From JANQOZ01 sp045106555 (GTDB lineage Bacteria > Pseudomonadota > Gammaproteobacteria > Xanthomonadales > SZUA-38), in the NCBI GenBank assembly GCA_045106555.1, contig JBGCET010000033.1:16357-80356 (forward strand): a DNA stretch of 64,000 nucleotides, written 5' to 3'. Every line of letters begins with the position of its first letter. The first letter of the stretch is position 1. Shown one piece after another: positions 14,782 through 23,954 of this stretch. The notes under the pieces are model-generated. The model had not been told where the DNA came from, did no database searches, and worked only from the letters and a program-made list of their open reading frames with translations. The translations under genes were made by a program, and so were the position numbers.

Positions 14782-15882
14782 TCAAGAGACGTTGGCCGCC
14801 AAACCATCCGCCATTTTTTCGATGGACCATGCGCTGCGATCCCAGATTTTCTGCCACCAGTCTTGCGTGTCCGAGTAAAAGCACCGGCGCATTTCCTGCT
14901 TCATCTCAACCCCCTCGCTGGAGCTAAGATCGCCGTGTACGTGCAGCCAGTTATCGGCGCGCAGCGCCCTGATCACCCGATCAAACTCCACGGTGCCAAA
15001 CTCAATCACGAACCCATAAGATTCTTGGTCCGGCAACACCATGTCTAAAGAAGACACGATAGGCCCCCGCGGCACCGCTGAAACCACATCGCCGTATTCG
15101 CCGGCGTTGATGGCAATCATGTCCTTGCCATACCAGGCCCGCAGGTTGTCGTACTCCGTCGACCCTTTCGGATAGGCGTGAATCAAGTCGCCATGTCCGT
15201 GGGGCCCCAGGCCTGTGTGAAGATCAATGAGACCCACGGACTGTTGATGGCGAGTCATCAGGGGCAAAAGCTGATGCACCTGCTGGTTAGACCAGACCGA
15301 TTGGGTTCCGCCATAGAAGATCCCTTGAGGGTCAATCCTCTGCCCGCCCATGACAACCTTCTGATATTCGCTCAAGCCATTTTCTTCAATCCACGCAGCG
15401 AGCTTCGCTTCGGCGTTGTCGTCGAACTGCTCAGGCAAAATCAGTTCGCGCACGTTTTGATACGCCTCGTTCATCTCCTGGGGTTCAGAAAAATCAACGT
15501 AGTTGCGGTTAAGGTCAATGTTGTCTTCGTTGGTCCGGCGCAGCCACGCAAATCCATGGGGGTTGTGGCCATGCAGCAAAATGACATGGAAGTCCTTGAG
15601 CCGTTCTAAAAGCCGATCATCGTTTAACAGATTGAATTGAACCCCAGCGCCGCAGAACCCCTCGATACCGTGGGTTCCAGAAACCACCACAATGGCGGAT
15701 GCCGCGTCTTTCGGCCCCAGACAGGCAAAATCCATGAACAGGCTCTCGCCTTCAGGGCCTTTCAGTGGATGGGGAACTGTGGTCAGCCTGGCGTTGCGGG
15801 CATTGGCAGCGTCGAGAAACCGGCTGCGCGACTCGGTGTAAGACGTGGAATAGTCACAGAAGGCTTCAATCTGACGGGACAT
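14782..15882 (-). CDS. DUF2817 family M14-like zinc hydrolase (copy 1)
   Basis: A 366-residue DUF2817 protein related to M14 carboxypeptidases and aspartoacylases. Zinc-site candidates are H71 and E74 (THGIEGFCG) and the later His in LIDLHTGLG. DLNRNYVDF resembles the NRN substrate-binding motif of M14, and FVIEFGTVEF holds the likely catalytic Glu. Such enzymes cleave an amide bond next to a free carboxylate; the substrate is unknown. A clear paralogue lies at 44936-46021. It is probably cotranscribed with the membrane protein downstream. Confidence 0.8.
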   Translation of the reverse strand: MSRQIEAFCDYSTSYTESRSRFLDAANARNARLTTVPHPLKGPEGESLFMDFACLGPKDAASAIVVVSGTHGIEGFCGAGVQFNLLNDDRLLERLKDFHVILLHGHNPHGFAWLRRTNEDNIDLNRNYVDFSEPQEMNEAYQNVRELILPEQFDDNAEAKLAAWIEENGLSEYQKVVMGGQRIDPQGIFYGGTQSVWSNQQVHQLLPLMTRHQQSVGLIDLHTGLGPHGHGDLIHAYPKGSTEYDNLRAWYGKDMIAINAGEYGDVVSAVPRGPIVSSLDMVLPDQESYGFVIEFGTVEFDRVIRALRADNWLHVHGDLSSSEGVEMKQEMRRCFYSDTQDWWQKIWDRSAWSIEKMADGLAANVS

Positions 15883-15961
15883 GAGGGCAAATCCGGTGGA
15901 CCGATAGAGAAAACATTGTGACAGACAGGGCGAGAATTTCGCTTATCCGTGCAGGCAAAAC

Positions 15962-16003
15962 ACCCGCTGAAACTCACCCAAGGCTAGGAGAATTTCAGCG
16001 GGT
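15962..16003 (-). terminator. Rho-independent terminator of the TonB receptor gene
   Basis: An 11-bp perfect stem (ACCCGCTGAAA paired with TTTCAGCGGGT) lies just beyond the stop of the minus-strand TonB receptor. Read on the minus strand it is followed by GTTTTG. The loop is about 20 nt, which is long but acceptable. Confidence 0.65.
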
Positions 16004-16013
16004 TTAGATCGTT

Positions 16014-18380
16014 TTACTGAGTGCGCCAGGTGAAACGCAGAGCCATACCGCGAGGCGGCTCGAGATAGCCCAGCATGTAGCCTAACAGTGCCTGGCTGGT
16101 GCCAAGGACTGCCTCATCGGTGAGGTTGGTGCCAACCAGGCTCAGGTCCCAACCCGCCGCTTCGTTGGCAATACCAATTCTGGCATCAACCTTCGTCCAG
16201 GAGTCCTGTCGGCCCGGCTCTTCCAGCGTACCGTCGGTGAAGTAGCTGTCGCTGAATGTAGCCCGCAATCCGCCAACCAATGTCAAATTGCTGCTCACCG
16301 CACGATTGAAATCCACATACACATTACCGGAATATTCGGGCGCAAATGGCAGTTCTGAACCCGTCAGGTTACAAGTACCCGGCAGAGATCCATCTGGTGC
16401 AGCGGTGGTTGCGCGGTTGCAGGGTGCGGCTGAAAAATCATCGTATTCCGCGTCCAGAAACGCCAGCGAACCGCCCAGGGTGACGGATTCGTTCACCAGG
16501 AATCGGCCATCCAGTTCAATGCCCTGGGATACCGCTTCTGCCGCGTTTTCCAAAACTGCCTGAGGTAGGTTCGTGTCCGGGTTAACGACAAACGAATTCA
16601 CCTGCAGGTCTTTAAAGTCTGACCGGAATAACGTTGCGTTAAATTCTGCACGACCATCCATAAAGCGTGATTTAGAACCGATCTCAAAACCAGTGACAGT
16701 CTCGTCGTCGAACTCGAGGAAGTTCGGATCAATGGATGAAGAACTAGCAAATCCGCCGGCTTTCGCGCTGCGGCCAATCTTGGCAAACACCATCGTGTTG
16801 TCCGTGGCGTCCCACTGCACTGACACCTCTGGCATGAAATTGTCCGAGGAACGATCGCGAGAAATATTCGCAAGCGCTGCACTTGGGCAGGCACCGAGTG
16901 CACCCAACGTGGGTGCGCTGGCAGGTTCAAACACGTTGCCGCCGTTCAAGTCGGAGAACTGACAGGTGATGCCGCGTTCCAAGTCCTTGTCCTCTGACAC
17001 CCACCGGGCACCAATATTCATGCTGACCGTATCTGACAACCCGAACGACACCGAACCGAACACCGAGGACATTTCAGTGTCCAGGTCGTAGAGCGTTCCA
17101 CTGACCAGCAGGCTTTGCTGGGGAAACAAGAAGTCTGCGGTTGGCTGGCCGAGTGCGCCGGCAATAATGCCGTTCCAGGGAAAGCCTTGGCCCCAAACAT
17201 TGGGTTGAGCATTGAAGAACGTGGTGTCGTGGAAGTATCCACCCACCATCCAGTTGACGTTCTGGGATGGGTCAGACTGGTAGCGAATATCCAGGCTGGT
17301 TTGTTCGTAATCTTCTTCGATGGCCGAGTCCAGTATTGATGCAAAGCTGGTGTCTAGATCGACGGTAAGAAAATATTCAAATTCCGAGTAGCCCAGAGTG
17401 GCCGTTAGAGACCCTTCACCTAGCGCCAGATCGCCAGCAAGCTGCAAATTAGTGCTTTCAGCCACTTGCCCAGGTTCGGATAGTGGCAAAAACCCGGCTC
17501 TGGTGGCGGCGCCGAAATTGCCGCCGTCGGAGGATCGAACATAGTTCAGTCGACCGTCAGACTCACCAATGGTGGCCAACTGCTCACGCCCCGCAGCATC
17601 GTCAAACAGCTCACCAATGTTGCCGTCAGACTCGTAGTCTGAATATTCGATCTTGCCTGAAAGGGTGAAGTTATCGGTGGCTTCAAAAATCATGCTGGCA
17701 CGAACCAACGTGGATTCTTTGCCGCCGATGTCGTCCTCGCCAGTGAACGAGTTACGGAAATAACCGTCGGTGTCATCACGCTTGACGGCCAGGCGGAACC
17801 CGGTGCGCTCACCGCCATAGCCAACGGCAGCGTCAACCACGTATCCGCCAAACTCCAGGTCGGCCTCAGCGGCGGTGCGCAGTTGCAGGCCGTCACCCGG
17901 TCGGGTTTTACGGGTGTTGATGGAAACGGCGCCAGCGGTGGAGTTGAGGCCAAAATAGACCGCCTGGGGCCCTTTCACTACCTCAACGCGCTCAACGTCA
18001 AAAAACGGCGACCGGTATTGCCGGTTGCGAGGCATGTACTGACCGTCGATGAACATGCCGACAGCCTGCTCAAATCCTCGCTCCTGGCCTGAACCCAGGC
18101 CACGCATGGATACGTTGGTCGCAGTCAGACCAGAACTCACGGTGAAGTTAGGGATGGAGTCCGACAGACCTTTAAGCCCATCGATTCGGTAGTTCTCCAG
18201 GGTAATACCAGACACCGCCTCAATGCTCAGCGCAACGTCCTGCAGGGATTTGGCCGTTTTAGTGGCAGTGACGATGATTTCTTCCAGCTGGCCCTCCTGG
18301 GCACTCACCATCAGTGGGCTGATCGCCATGGCGGTGAAGAGAGCAGTTCTTGCGAAAGATTTGCTGCGTTGATAACCCAT
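16014..18380 (-). CDS. TonB-dependent outer-membrane receptor
   Basis: A 788-residue receptor with a signal peptide (about residues 1-27, ending VSAQ). It has a TonB-box-like start of the mature protein (LEEIIVTATKTAKSLQDVAL), a plug domain (SMRGLGSGQERGFEQAVGMFIDG, VERVEVVKGPQAVYFGLN) and a beta-barrel with VTGFEIGSKSRF in the second half. The plug style is that of receptors common in marine gammaproteobacteria and Sphingomonads for small organic compounds rather than siderophores. It is a single gene with its own terminator. It may bring in the substrate of the neighbouring catabolic genes. Confidence 0.92.
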   Translation of the reverse strand: MGYQRSKSFARTALFTAMAISPLMVSAQEGQLEEIIVTATKTAKSLQDVALSIEAVSGITLENYRIDGLKGLSDSIPNFTVSSGLTATNVSMRGLGSGQERGFEQAVGMFIDGQYMPRNRQYRSPFFDVERVEVVKGPQAVYFGLNSTAGAVSINTRKTRPGDGLQLRTAAEADLEFGGYVVDAAVGYGGERTGFRLAVKRDDTDGYFRNSFTGEDDIGGKESTLVRASMIFEATDNFTLSGKIEYSDYESDGNIGELFDDAAGREQLATIGESDGRLNYVRSSDGGNFGAATRAGFLPLSEPGQVAESTNLQLAGDLALGEGSLTATLGYSEFEYFLTVDLDTSFASILDSAIEEDYEQTSLDIRYQSDPSQNVNWMVGGYFHDTTFFNAQPNVWGQGFPWNGIIAGALGQPTADFLFPQQSLLVSGTLYDLDTEMSSVFGSVSFGLSDTVSMNIGARWVSEDKDLERGITCQFSDLNGGNVFEPASAPTLGALGACPSAALANISRDRSSDNFMPEVSVQWDATDNTMVFAKIGRSAKAGGFASSSSIDPNFLEFDDETVTGFEIGSKSRFMDGRAEFNATLFRSDFKDLQVNSFVVNPDTNLPQAVLENAAEAVSQGIELDGRFLVNESVTLGGSLAFLDAEYDDFSAAPCNRATTAAPDGSLPGTCNLTGSELPFAPEYSGNVYVDFNRAVSSNLTLVGGLRATFSDSYFTDGTLEEPGRQDSWTKVDARIGIANEAAGWDLSLVGTNLTDEAVLGTSQALLGYMLGYLEPPRGMALRFTWRTQ

Positions 18381-18509
18381 AGGACGTTCCCCGTGATTTC
18401 GGTAGCGGAATTTCAGTGGTAAATATCTTATCCTCAGGGCCCGGAACGGCCCCGGTCATTTACGACATCATCACATTCATTTCATGCCCTACCCGGCTGC
18501 CTAAAATGC

Positions 18510-19619
18510 TCACTCAACGGTTTCGGGCGGTCGGCGAAAAAAAGCCAGATAGCAGCCGTAGGTCAGCAATGGGATGACAAACACCACAATAAAGCTGGCA
18601 AACATGATGGTGTAGCCTCGCAAAATGAGTGACACCACACCCATGGTTCCGAGCGCCGAGCTGAGCAATGCCGCTCCGCCCGCAATGGCTGCATGGCCTG
18701 TCCTTGTGAGCCGTCGACCGCGGCGCGCCTGGTGCCACACGTCCAACCGTTCAATGAGTCCATGCAAAACGCCCACACCGGTCTGAGCCACCAACACAAA
18801 CATAATCACCACATACAGGTTTAGCAGCAGCACAGTGCTGACCTGTTCAAACATAAAGTAGGTGGGGATCTGCTGCGTCAGCACTTCAGGGTAAGCCGCC
18901 ATGAACGCCAGATGGAAGATCAACGCTGGCACGCCGGCTACGAGGGCCGCGGTGAGCGCGGCGGTAATCACCTCAGCGCGTGAGCGCAAGCCCATGGCGC
19001 AATACAGCAGCAGCGGGATGTACCCACCTCCACCGATGGCATACATCAATCCTTTGGTCACTTCATCGCCAGTGACACCATCGGCCTCGGCAAAAGTTGC
19101 CGTCACCCTTTCCAGGTGCCCATCAAGTAACTGAAACACCAACACCGCCAGCACCCCAAATAGAGCGATTGCGGTGAGCATCATCGACCCCTCCACCACT
19201 TCGCGGCCGAAGTAATTCAGCACAATGATCAGCCCCAAAATGGTCAGACTGCCGATCCAGGCTTTGATGCCGAAATGTTCTTCCAGCACGGTGCCGCCAA
19301 CCGTGGTCGTGATAGACAGCGCAATCACCAAGCCCAACACGATGACAATTTCGTAAATAAACCAGCCGCGCTTCAGCAGCACCTTGCAGAAACTAACGTA
19401 GTCGTAAACCCGGAAGAGCCGGGCCAGCTCAAAACTGAGGACCAGCAGGATGCTATGGGTTGTCACCAGTATTGCCAGCGATAGCAAGCCACCCGCAGGC
19501 CCGTTGCTGCTGACAAACTCCACCACCTCCCGGCCGGAGCCGTAGGAGCCACCAAACAGAACCGTCAGAAAGACCGATGTGGGAACCAGCAGCACCCGAA
19601 ACAGGTAGGAGTCACGCAT
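18510..19619 (-). CDS. YkvI-like membrane transporter (LeuT/APC-type fold)
   Basis: About 369 residues with ten or more membrane segments. The first segment, SVFLTVLFGGSYGSGREVVEF, resembles the first helix of YkvI-type proteins (G-x-x-x-ASGREI), a group of uncharacterised amino-acid/choline-like transporters. I prefer the ATG at 19619, which starts the MRDSYLFRV segment; a GTG at 19643 is also in frame. It is divergent from a RidA gene, fitting transport of an amino compound, though the substrate is not known. Confidence 0.75.
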   Translation of the reverse strand: MRDSYLFRVLLVPTSVFLTVLFGGSYGSGREVVEFVSSNGPAGGLLSLAILVTTHSILLVLSFELARLFRVYDYVSFCKVLLKRGWFIYEIVIVLGLVIALSITTTVGGTVLEEHFGIKAWIGSLTILGLIIVLNYFGREVVEGSMMLTAIALFGVLAVLVFQLLDGHLERVTATFAEADGVTGDEVTKGLMYAIGGGGYIPLLLYCAMGLRSRAEVITAALTAALVAGVPALIFHLAFMAAYPEVLTQQIPTYFMFEQVSTVLLLNLYVVIMFVLVAQTGVGVLHGLIERLDVWHQARRGRRLTRTGHAAIAGGAALLSSALGTMGVVSLILRGYTIMFASFIVVFVIPLLTYGCYLAFFRRPPETVE

Positions 19620-19725
19620 GGACGGCGTCCCAACAACTTTCACTGTGGCCCGACGCTCTAACCATACCTTTTCATCCGAAGCTGCATTGACTGATTAGCG
19701 AATCTACCATCGAACCCGCAGGAAA

Positions 19726-19752
19726 ACCCGTCACTAACGGCATCGGACGGGT
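19726..19752. promoter_or_regulatory. Inverted repeat in divergent transporter/ridA region
   Basis: A perfect 7-bp inverted repeat, ACCCGTC and GACGGGT, with a 13-nt spacer, sits between the divergent YkvI-like gene and the RidA-like gene. It could be an operator or a leader hairpin. No downstream T-run supports a terminator. Confidence 0.3.
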
Positions 19753-19852
19753 CAGGGTCCCATTCAGACCTGCAGCCTGCATCAATTCACCAGCAGCTCA
19801 GCTGGGAGACTTGCTACCCTCTCGTTATTCGTTAGTCACTCGGAAGAGATCA

Positions 19853-20335
19853 ATGAGCCATATCGAAGAAAGAATCAGGAGCCTCGGGCTCACCATCCCT
19901 GCCCCACTCCAAATTCCCGCAGGCGTTTCGGTACCGCTGTCGATGACCAAGATATTGGGTAAGCGGGTCGTCGTGTCCGGCCACGGCGCTCAGGAAGTTG
20001 ATGGCGCTATTGCTCAACCTCTGGGCCGTGTGGGGGAATCGGTCACCCAGGAGCAAGCCACGGAATTGGCAAGAAAAACCGCGATGTCGATGATTGGCAC
20101 CCTTGCTCGGGAATTGGGCGACCTGGATCGAATCAAATCCTGGGTGAAGGTCTTTGGCATGGTCAATTCTGCACCGGACTTTACCGGCCAGACGCCAGTG
20201 ATAAATGGATTTTCCCAGCAAATTATCGATATCTTCGGCGAGGAATGTGGCATGGCAACACGGTCGGCTGTAGGCATGGCCCAACTTCCCTTTGGTATTG
20301 CGGTTGAGGTTGAGGCCGAGCTGGAACTGCACTGA
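19853..20335 (+). CDS. RidA/YjgF/UK114-family protein
   Basis: A 160-residue member of the YjgF/RidA superfamily, in the longer subgroup that starts with EERIRSLGLTIPAP. RidA proteins hydrolyse reactive enamine/imine intermediates released by amino-acid oxidising or PLP enzymes. The conserved VVVSGHGAQEVDG strand and the closing MAQLPFGIAVEVEAELEL are present. The Arg that binds the carboxylate in RidA is not at its usual place, as is common in this subgroup. The ATG at 19853 has a GGAAGAG ribosome site. Its placement beside oxidoreductases of amino acids supports an imine-clearing role. Confidence 0.85.
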   Translation: MSHIEERIRSLGLTIPAPLQIPAGVSVPLSMTKILGKRVVVSGHGAQEVDGAIAQPLGRVGESVTQEQATELARKTAMSMIGTLARELGDLDRIKSWVKVFGMVNSAPDFTGQTPVINGFSQQIIDIFGEECGMATRSAVGMAQLPFGIAVEVEAELELH

Positions 20336-20470
20336 GGGACGGCCACGCCCTGCAACCTCGGGATGAAATCCTGCACTAATTGACCAGCGCTCATTGCCGA
20401 GCAGTTCGATAATTCCAGGTATCTAACGTCGGCGGGCACTGCCCCGCCCAAGAACCGGAAGTGTCCGAAC

Positions 20471-23400
20471 ATGGCCAACACCGCTGTAACGCTTGACGAT
20501 AAATACACGCTGGATACCGGCCGGGTCTACCTGACCGGCACCCAGGCTCTATTGCGGGTGTTGATGGTTCAACGCCGCCGCGACCTGGCCGCCGGCCTCA
20601 ACACCGCGGGCTTTGTGTCGGGTTATCGAGGCTCGCCCATGACCGCCATCGACATGGAGCTATGGCGCGCAGCCAAACTCACTGAAGAAAACCACGTTCG
20701 GTTCTGGCCCGCCACCAACGAACATATGGCGGCAACCGCCGTATGGGGCAGCCAGCAGGTTGGACACTTCAACGACGCCCACTATGACGGCGTGTACTCC
20801 ATGTGGTATGGCAAGGGGCCGGGGCTGGATCAAGCCATGGACGCCCTGCGCCAGGGCAATTACTTCGGCTCCTCGGCGAACGGCGGCGTGCTGATCTTGT
20901 CCGGCGACGATCCAGCCATGCGCTCCACAGTGGTTGCCAGCGCCTCGGAGCTGATTTTTGAAAACCTGCTGATGCCAGTGCTTTACCCGGCCGATATTCA
21001 GGACGTCTTTGACCTGGCCCTGCACGGCCTGGCGCTGTCGCGCTTTTCCGGCGCATGGGTGGGCTACAAACTCCTCCCAGAGACCATCGAAACCGCCGCG
21101 TCTATCCAGGGCGGACATGACCATATTCAGTTCGTTCAACCCGATTTTGCGTTCCCCCCCGGCGGAGTGAACACGCGGGCCGGCGACATGTTCCCCACTC
21201 AGGAAGAGCGGTTGCGCGCTTACAAGATACCCGCAGCCATCGCATTCGCCCGTGCCAATCGACTCAACCGAATTTCTCACGATAGCCCACGGGCCAGGTT
21301 TGGTATCGCGGCCATGGGCAAGACCTGGCGAGACGTGCTGCAGGCGCTGGAAGACCTGGGCATAGACGCGGGCGTCATGTCAGCCATTGGCATTCGCATT
21401 CTCAAAGTGGCCATGCCGTTTCCCATCGACCGGGAAACCTATGCCGAGTTCGCCAGCGGTCTCGAAGAAATTCTGGTGGTTGAAGACAAGCATGAGCAAA
21501 TTGAGAACGCCCTGCGCGCCGTTTGCTATCAGCTGCGTTCGGGTCAACAGCCAAAAATTGTTGGCCGCCTGGATGAGGCTGGACAGATCCTGGTTAGCAG
21601 CGTTGGCGATCTAAGCGCGGATAATATTTCCCGGGTGATTGCGGCGCGCATCGGTTACTTTCACGATAACGACCGCACCCGCAGCCGAATCAACTTTCTG
21701 GATCGACAGCGTGATGCCAGCCAGCAACGTCAACCCCTGGAACTGTCTCGACTGCCCTACTTCTGCTCCGGCTGCCCGCACAACACTTCCACTCGGGTAC
21801 CGGAAGGCAGCCGGGCCGGCGGTGGCGTGGGCTGCCACTTTATGGCCGCGTGGATGGGCCGGGAGGTCCATGGCTATACCCAGATGGGCGGCGAAGGTGC
21901 GCAATGGATCGGTCAAGCGCCATTTGTCGATACTCCTCACATGTTTCAGCAGTTGGGTGACGGCACCTACTATCATTCAGGCACTCTGGCCATTCGCTCT
22001 GCGGTGGCGGCCGGGGTCAACATCACCTACAAAATTCTGTTCAACGATGCGGTAGCCATGACCGGTGGTCAGCCCGTAGACGGCTCGCTAACTGTTCCAC
22101 AAATTACCCGTCAGGTTCGCGAGGAAGGCGTAGAGCGCATTGCGGTGGTGACCGACGAGCCGGAAAAATACTCAAGCAGCGCAAACTTCGCTACTGGCAC
22201 CACGGTTCACCATCGGGATGACCTGGATTTGGTTCAGCGTGAACTGCGGGAAGTTAAAGGCGTCTCTGCACTGGTTTATGATCAGACCTGCGCCGCCGAA
22301 AAACGCCGGCGGCGCAAGCGCGGTAAGTTCCCCGACCCGGCGAAACGCCTATTCATTAACGACCGGGTATGCGAAGGCTGCGGCGACTGCGGCAAGAAAT
22401 CCAACTGTGTGTCGGTAATACCCGTCAACACACCCTATGGCCGCAAGCGAGCCATTGATCAGTCGTCCTGTAACAAAGATTACTCTTGCAACAACGGCTT
22501 TTGCCCGAGCTTTGTGACGGTGCTTGGCGGCAGCGTGCGTAAGGGGCAAGGCAGCAGCGCTATTCCAGAAAAACTGCAGTCTTTGCCACAGCCAACACCG
22601 CCCAAAATTGCAGACGGCGCTGCCTATGGCGTTCTGGTCTGCGGCGTTGGCGGCACTGGCGTTATCACTATCGGCGCCCTGCTGGGCATGGCCGCGCATA
22701 TTGACGGCAAAGGCACCTCCATTGTGGACCAGATGGGCTTTGCGCAAAAAGGCGGCCCGGTGATGACTCACATTCGATTTGCCAACAAAACCGAAGACAT
22801 TCACGCCCCGCGAATTAACGTCGGTTCAGCTGATTTGATTCTTGGCTGCGACATGATGGTAGCGGGGGGAGATCCTGCTCTCGCCACCGTAAGCAAAGGC
22901 ACTACCCAAGCGGTGGTCAATACGCAGGAGACTATCACCGGAGATTTCACTCGCAATCCAGACCTGCAGTATCCGGGCAATACCATTAAGGGTCGACTGA
23001 CAGAGGCGTTGGGGAAGGACGACCTGACGTTCATCGCCGCCAGCCGAATTGCCACAAAGCTGATGGGGGATTCCATTGGCAGCAACCTGTTTCTGGTCGG
23101 CTATGCCTGGCAGCAGGGTCTATTACCGCTGTCGAAAGACGCGATATTTGATGCCATTGAACTGAACGGCGTGAAAGTGGAATGGAACCAGCAGGCCTTC
23201 GAATGGGGTCGCTGCGCAGCCTTTGACCCTGACTCCGTAATGGCGATACTCAAGAACGGCCCGGATGAACAACAAGCGGAGAAGCCTCAAACTTTGATGG
23301 ACATCGTTAGCGATCGGATGGGTGAGCTCACCGAGTATCAAAATGCCGCTTACGCCCAGCGGTATAAGGCTCTGGTCGACCAGGTACGAACCGCTGAAGC

Positions 23401-23947
23401 CAATCACGCTCCCGGCAGCACCGGGCTGGCGATGGCCGCTGCGCGCTACCTGTATAAGTTGATGGCTTACAAAGACGAATATGAAGTGGCCAGACTGCAC
23501 TCGGACCCGGAGTTCCGTCGCAAGCTGGACGAACAGTTTGAGGGCGACTACCGGCTCACCTTTAACCTCTCACCACCCGCCCTGGCTCGCAAAGACAAGG
23601 TGACCGGCCTGCCGAAAAAAATGACTTTCGGATCCTGGATGATGCCGGCGTTTGGTCTGCTCGCAAAAATGAAATTCCTTCGCGGCACCGCACTGGATCC
23701 ATTTGGCTACACCGAGGAACGACGCACCGAGCGACGCTTGATCACTGAATACGAACAAACGTTATTGGAGCTGACCCGATCGTTAAACAGTGACAATCAC
23801 GCGTTGGCGGTAGAAATTGCGTCAATACCCGAACAAATTCGTGGTTACGGGCACGTAAAACTGGAGCACCTGGAGAGCGCCACATCGAACCAGGCGCGCC
23901 TGCTGACTGCCTGGAGAGAACCCGCTAAAACTCCAGCGGCGGCGTGA
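20471..23947 (+). CDS. Indolepyruvate ferredoxin oxidoreductase, fused alpha/beta/gamma form
   Basis: A 1158-residue fused 2-oxoacid oxidoreductase. The N-terminal part holds the pyruvate-ferredoxin-type domain (GFVSGYRGSPMTAIDMELW). A TPP/Fe-S linked segment begins FCSGCPHNTSTR at C432/C435, followed by GVGCHFMAAWMG. A Cys-rich segment from C634 (CEGCGDCGKKSNC, then SSCNKDYSCNNGFC) binds iron-sulphur. From about residue 719 a gamma domain starts YGVLVCGVGGTGVITIG. The enzyme converts aryl-pyruvates and related 2-oxoacids to acyl-CoA and CO2. Fused IOR proteins of this length are usual in proteobacteria. It is followed 7 nt later by a nitronate monooxygenase gene. Confidence 0.93.
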   Translation: MANTAVTLDDKYTLDTGRVYLTGTQALLRVLMVQRRRDLAAGLNTAGFVSGYRGSPMTAIDMELWRAAKLTEENHVRFWPATNEHMAATAVWGSQQVGHFNDAHYDGVYSMWYGKGPGLDQAMDALRQGNYFGSSANGGVLILSGDDPAMRSTVVASASELIFENLLMPVLYPADIQDVFDLALHGLALSRFSGAWVGYKLLPETIETAASIQGGHDHIQFVQPDFAFPPGGVNTRAGDMFPTQEERLRAYKIPAAIAFARANRLNRISHDSPRARFGIAAMGKTWRDVLQALEDLGIDAGVMSAIGIRILKVAMPFPIDRETYAEFASGLEEILVVEDKHEQIENALRAVCYQLRSGQQPKIVGRLDEAGQILVSSVGDLSADNISRVIAARIGYFHDNDRTRSRINFLDRQRDASQQRQPLELSRLPYFCSGCPHNTSTRVPEGSRAGGGVGCHFMAAWMGREVHGYTQMGGEGAQWIGQAPFVDTPHMFQQLGDGTYYHSGTLAIRSAVAAGVNITYKILFNDAVAMTGGQPVDGSLTVPQITRQVREEGVERIAVVTDEPEKYSSSANFATGTTVHHRDDLDLVQRELREVKGVSALVYDQTCAAEKRRRRKRGKFPDPAKRLFINDRVCEGCGDCGKKSNCVSVIPVNTPYGRKRAIDQSSCNKDYSCNNGFCPSFVTVLGGSVRKGQGSSAIPEKLQSLPQPTPPKIADGAAYGVLVCGVGGTGVITIGALLGMAAHIDGKGTSIVDQMGFAQKGGPVMTHIRFANKTEDIHAPRINVGSADLILGCDMMVAGGDPALATVSKGTTQAVVNTQETITGDFTRNPDLQYPGNTIKGRLTEALGKDDLTFIAASRIATKLMGDSIGSNLFLVGYAWQQGLLPLSKDAIFDAIELNGVKVEWNQQAFEWGRCAAFDPDSVMAILKNGPDEQQAEKPQTLMDIVSDRMGELTEYQNAAYAQRYKALVDQVRTAEANHAPGSTGLAMAAARYLYKLMAYKDEYEVARLHSDPEFRRKLDEQFEGDYRLTFNLSPPALARKDKVTGLPKKMTFGSWMMPAFGLLAKMKFLRGTALDPFGYTEERRTERRLITEYEQTLLELTRSLNSDNHALAVEIASIPEQIRGYGHVKLEHLESATSNQARLLTAWREPAKTPAAA

Positions 23948-23954
23948 ATCCGTT

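Noticed and set aside
20431..20448. GGCGGG-N6-CCCGCC hairpin upstream of the IOR gene
   Set aside because: No T-run and no conserved riboswitch features; could be chance in GC-rich leader.
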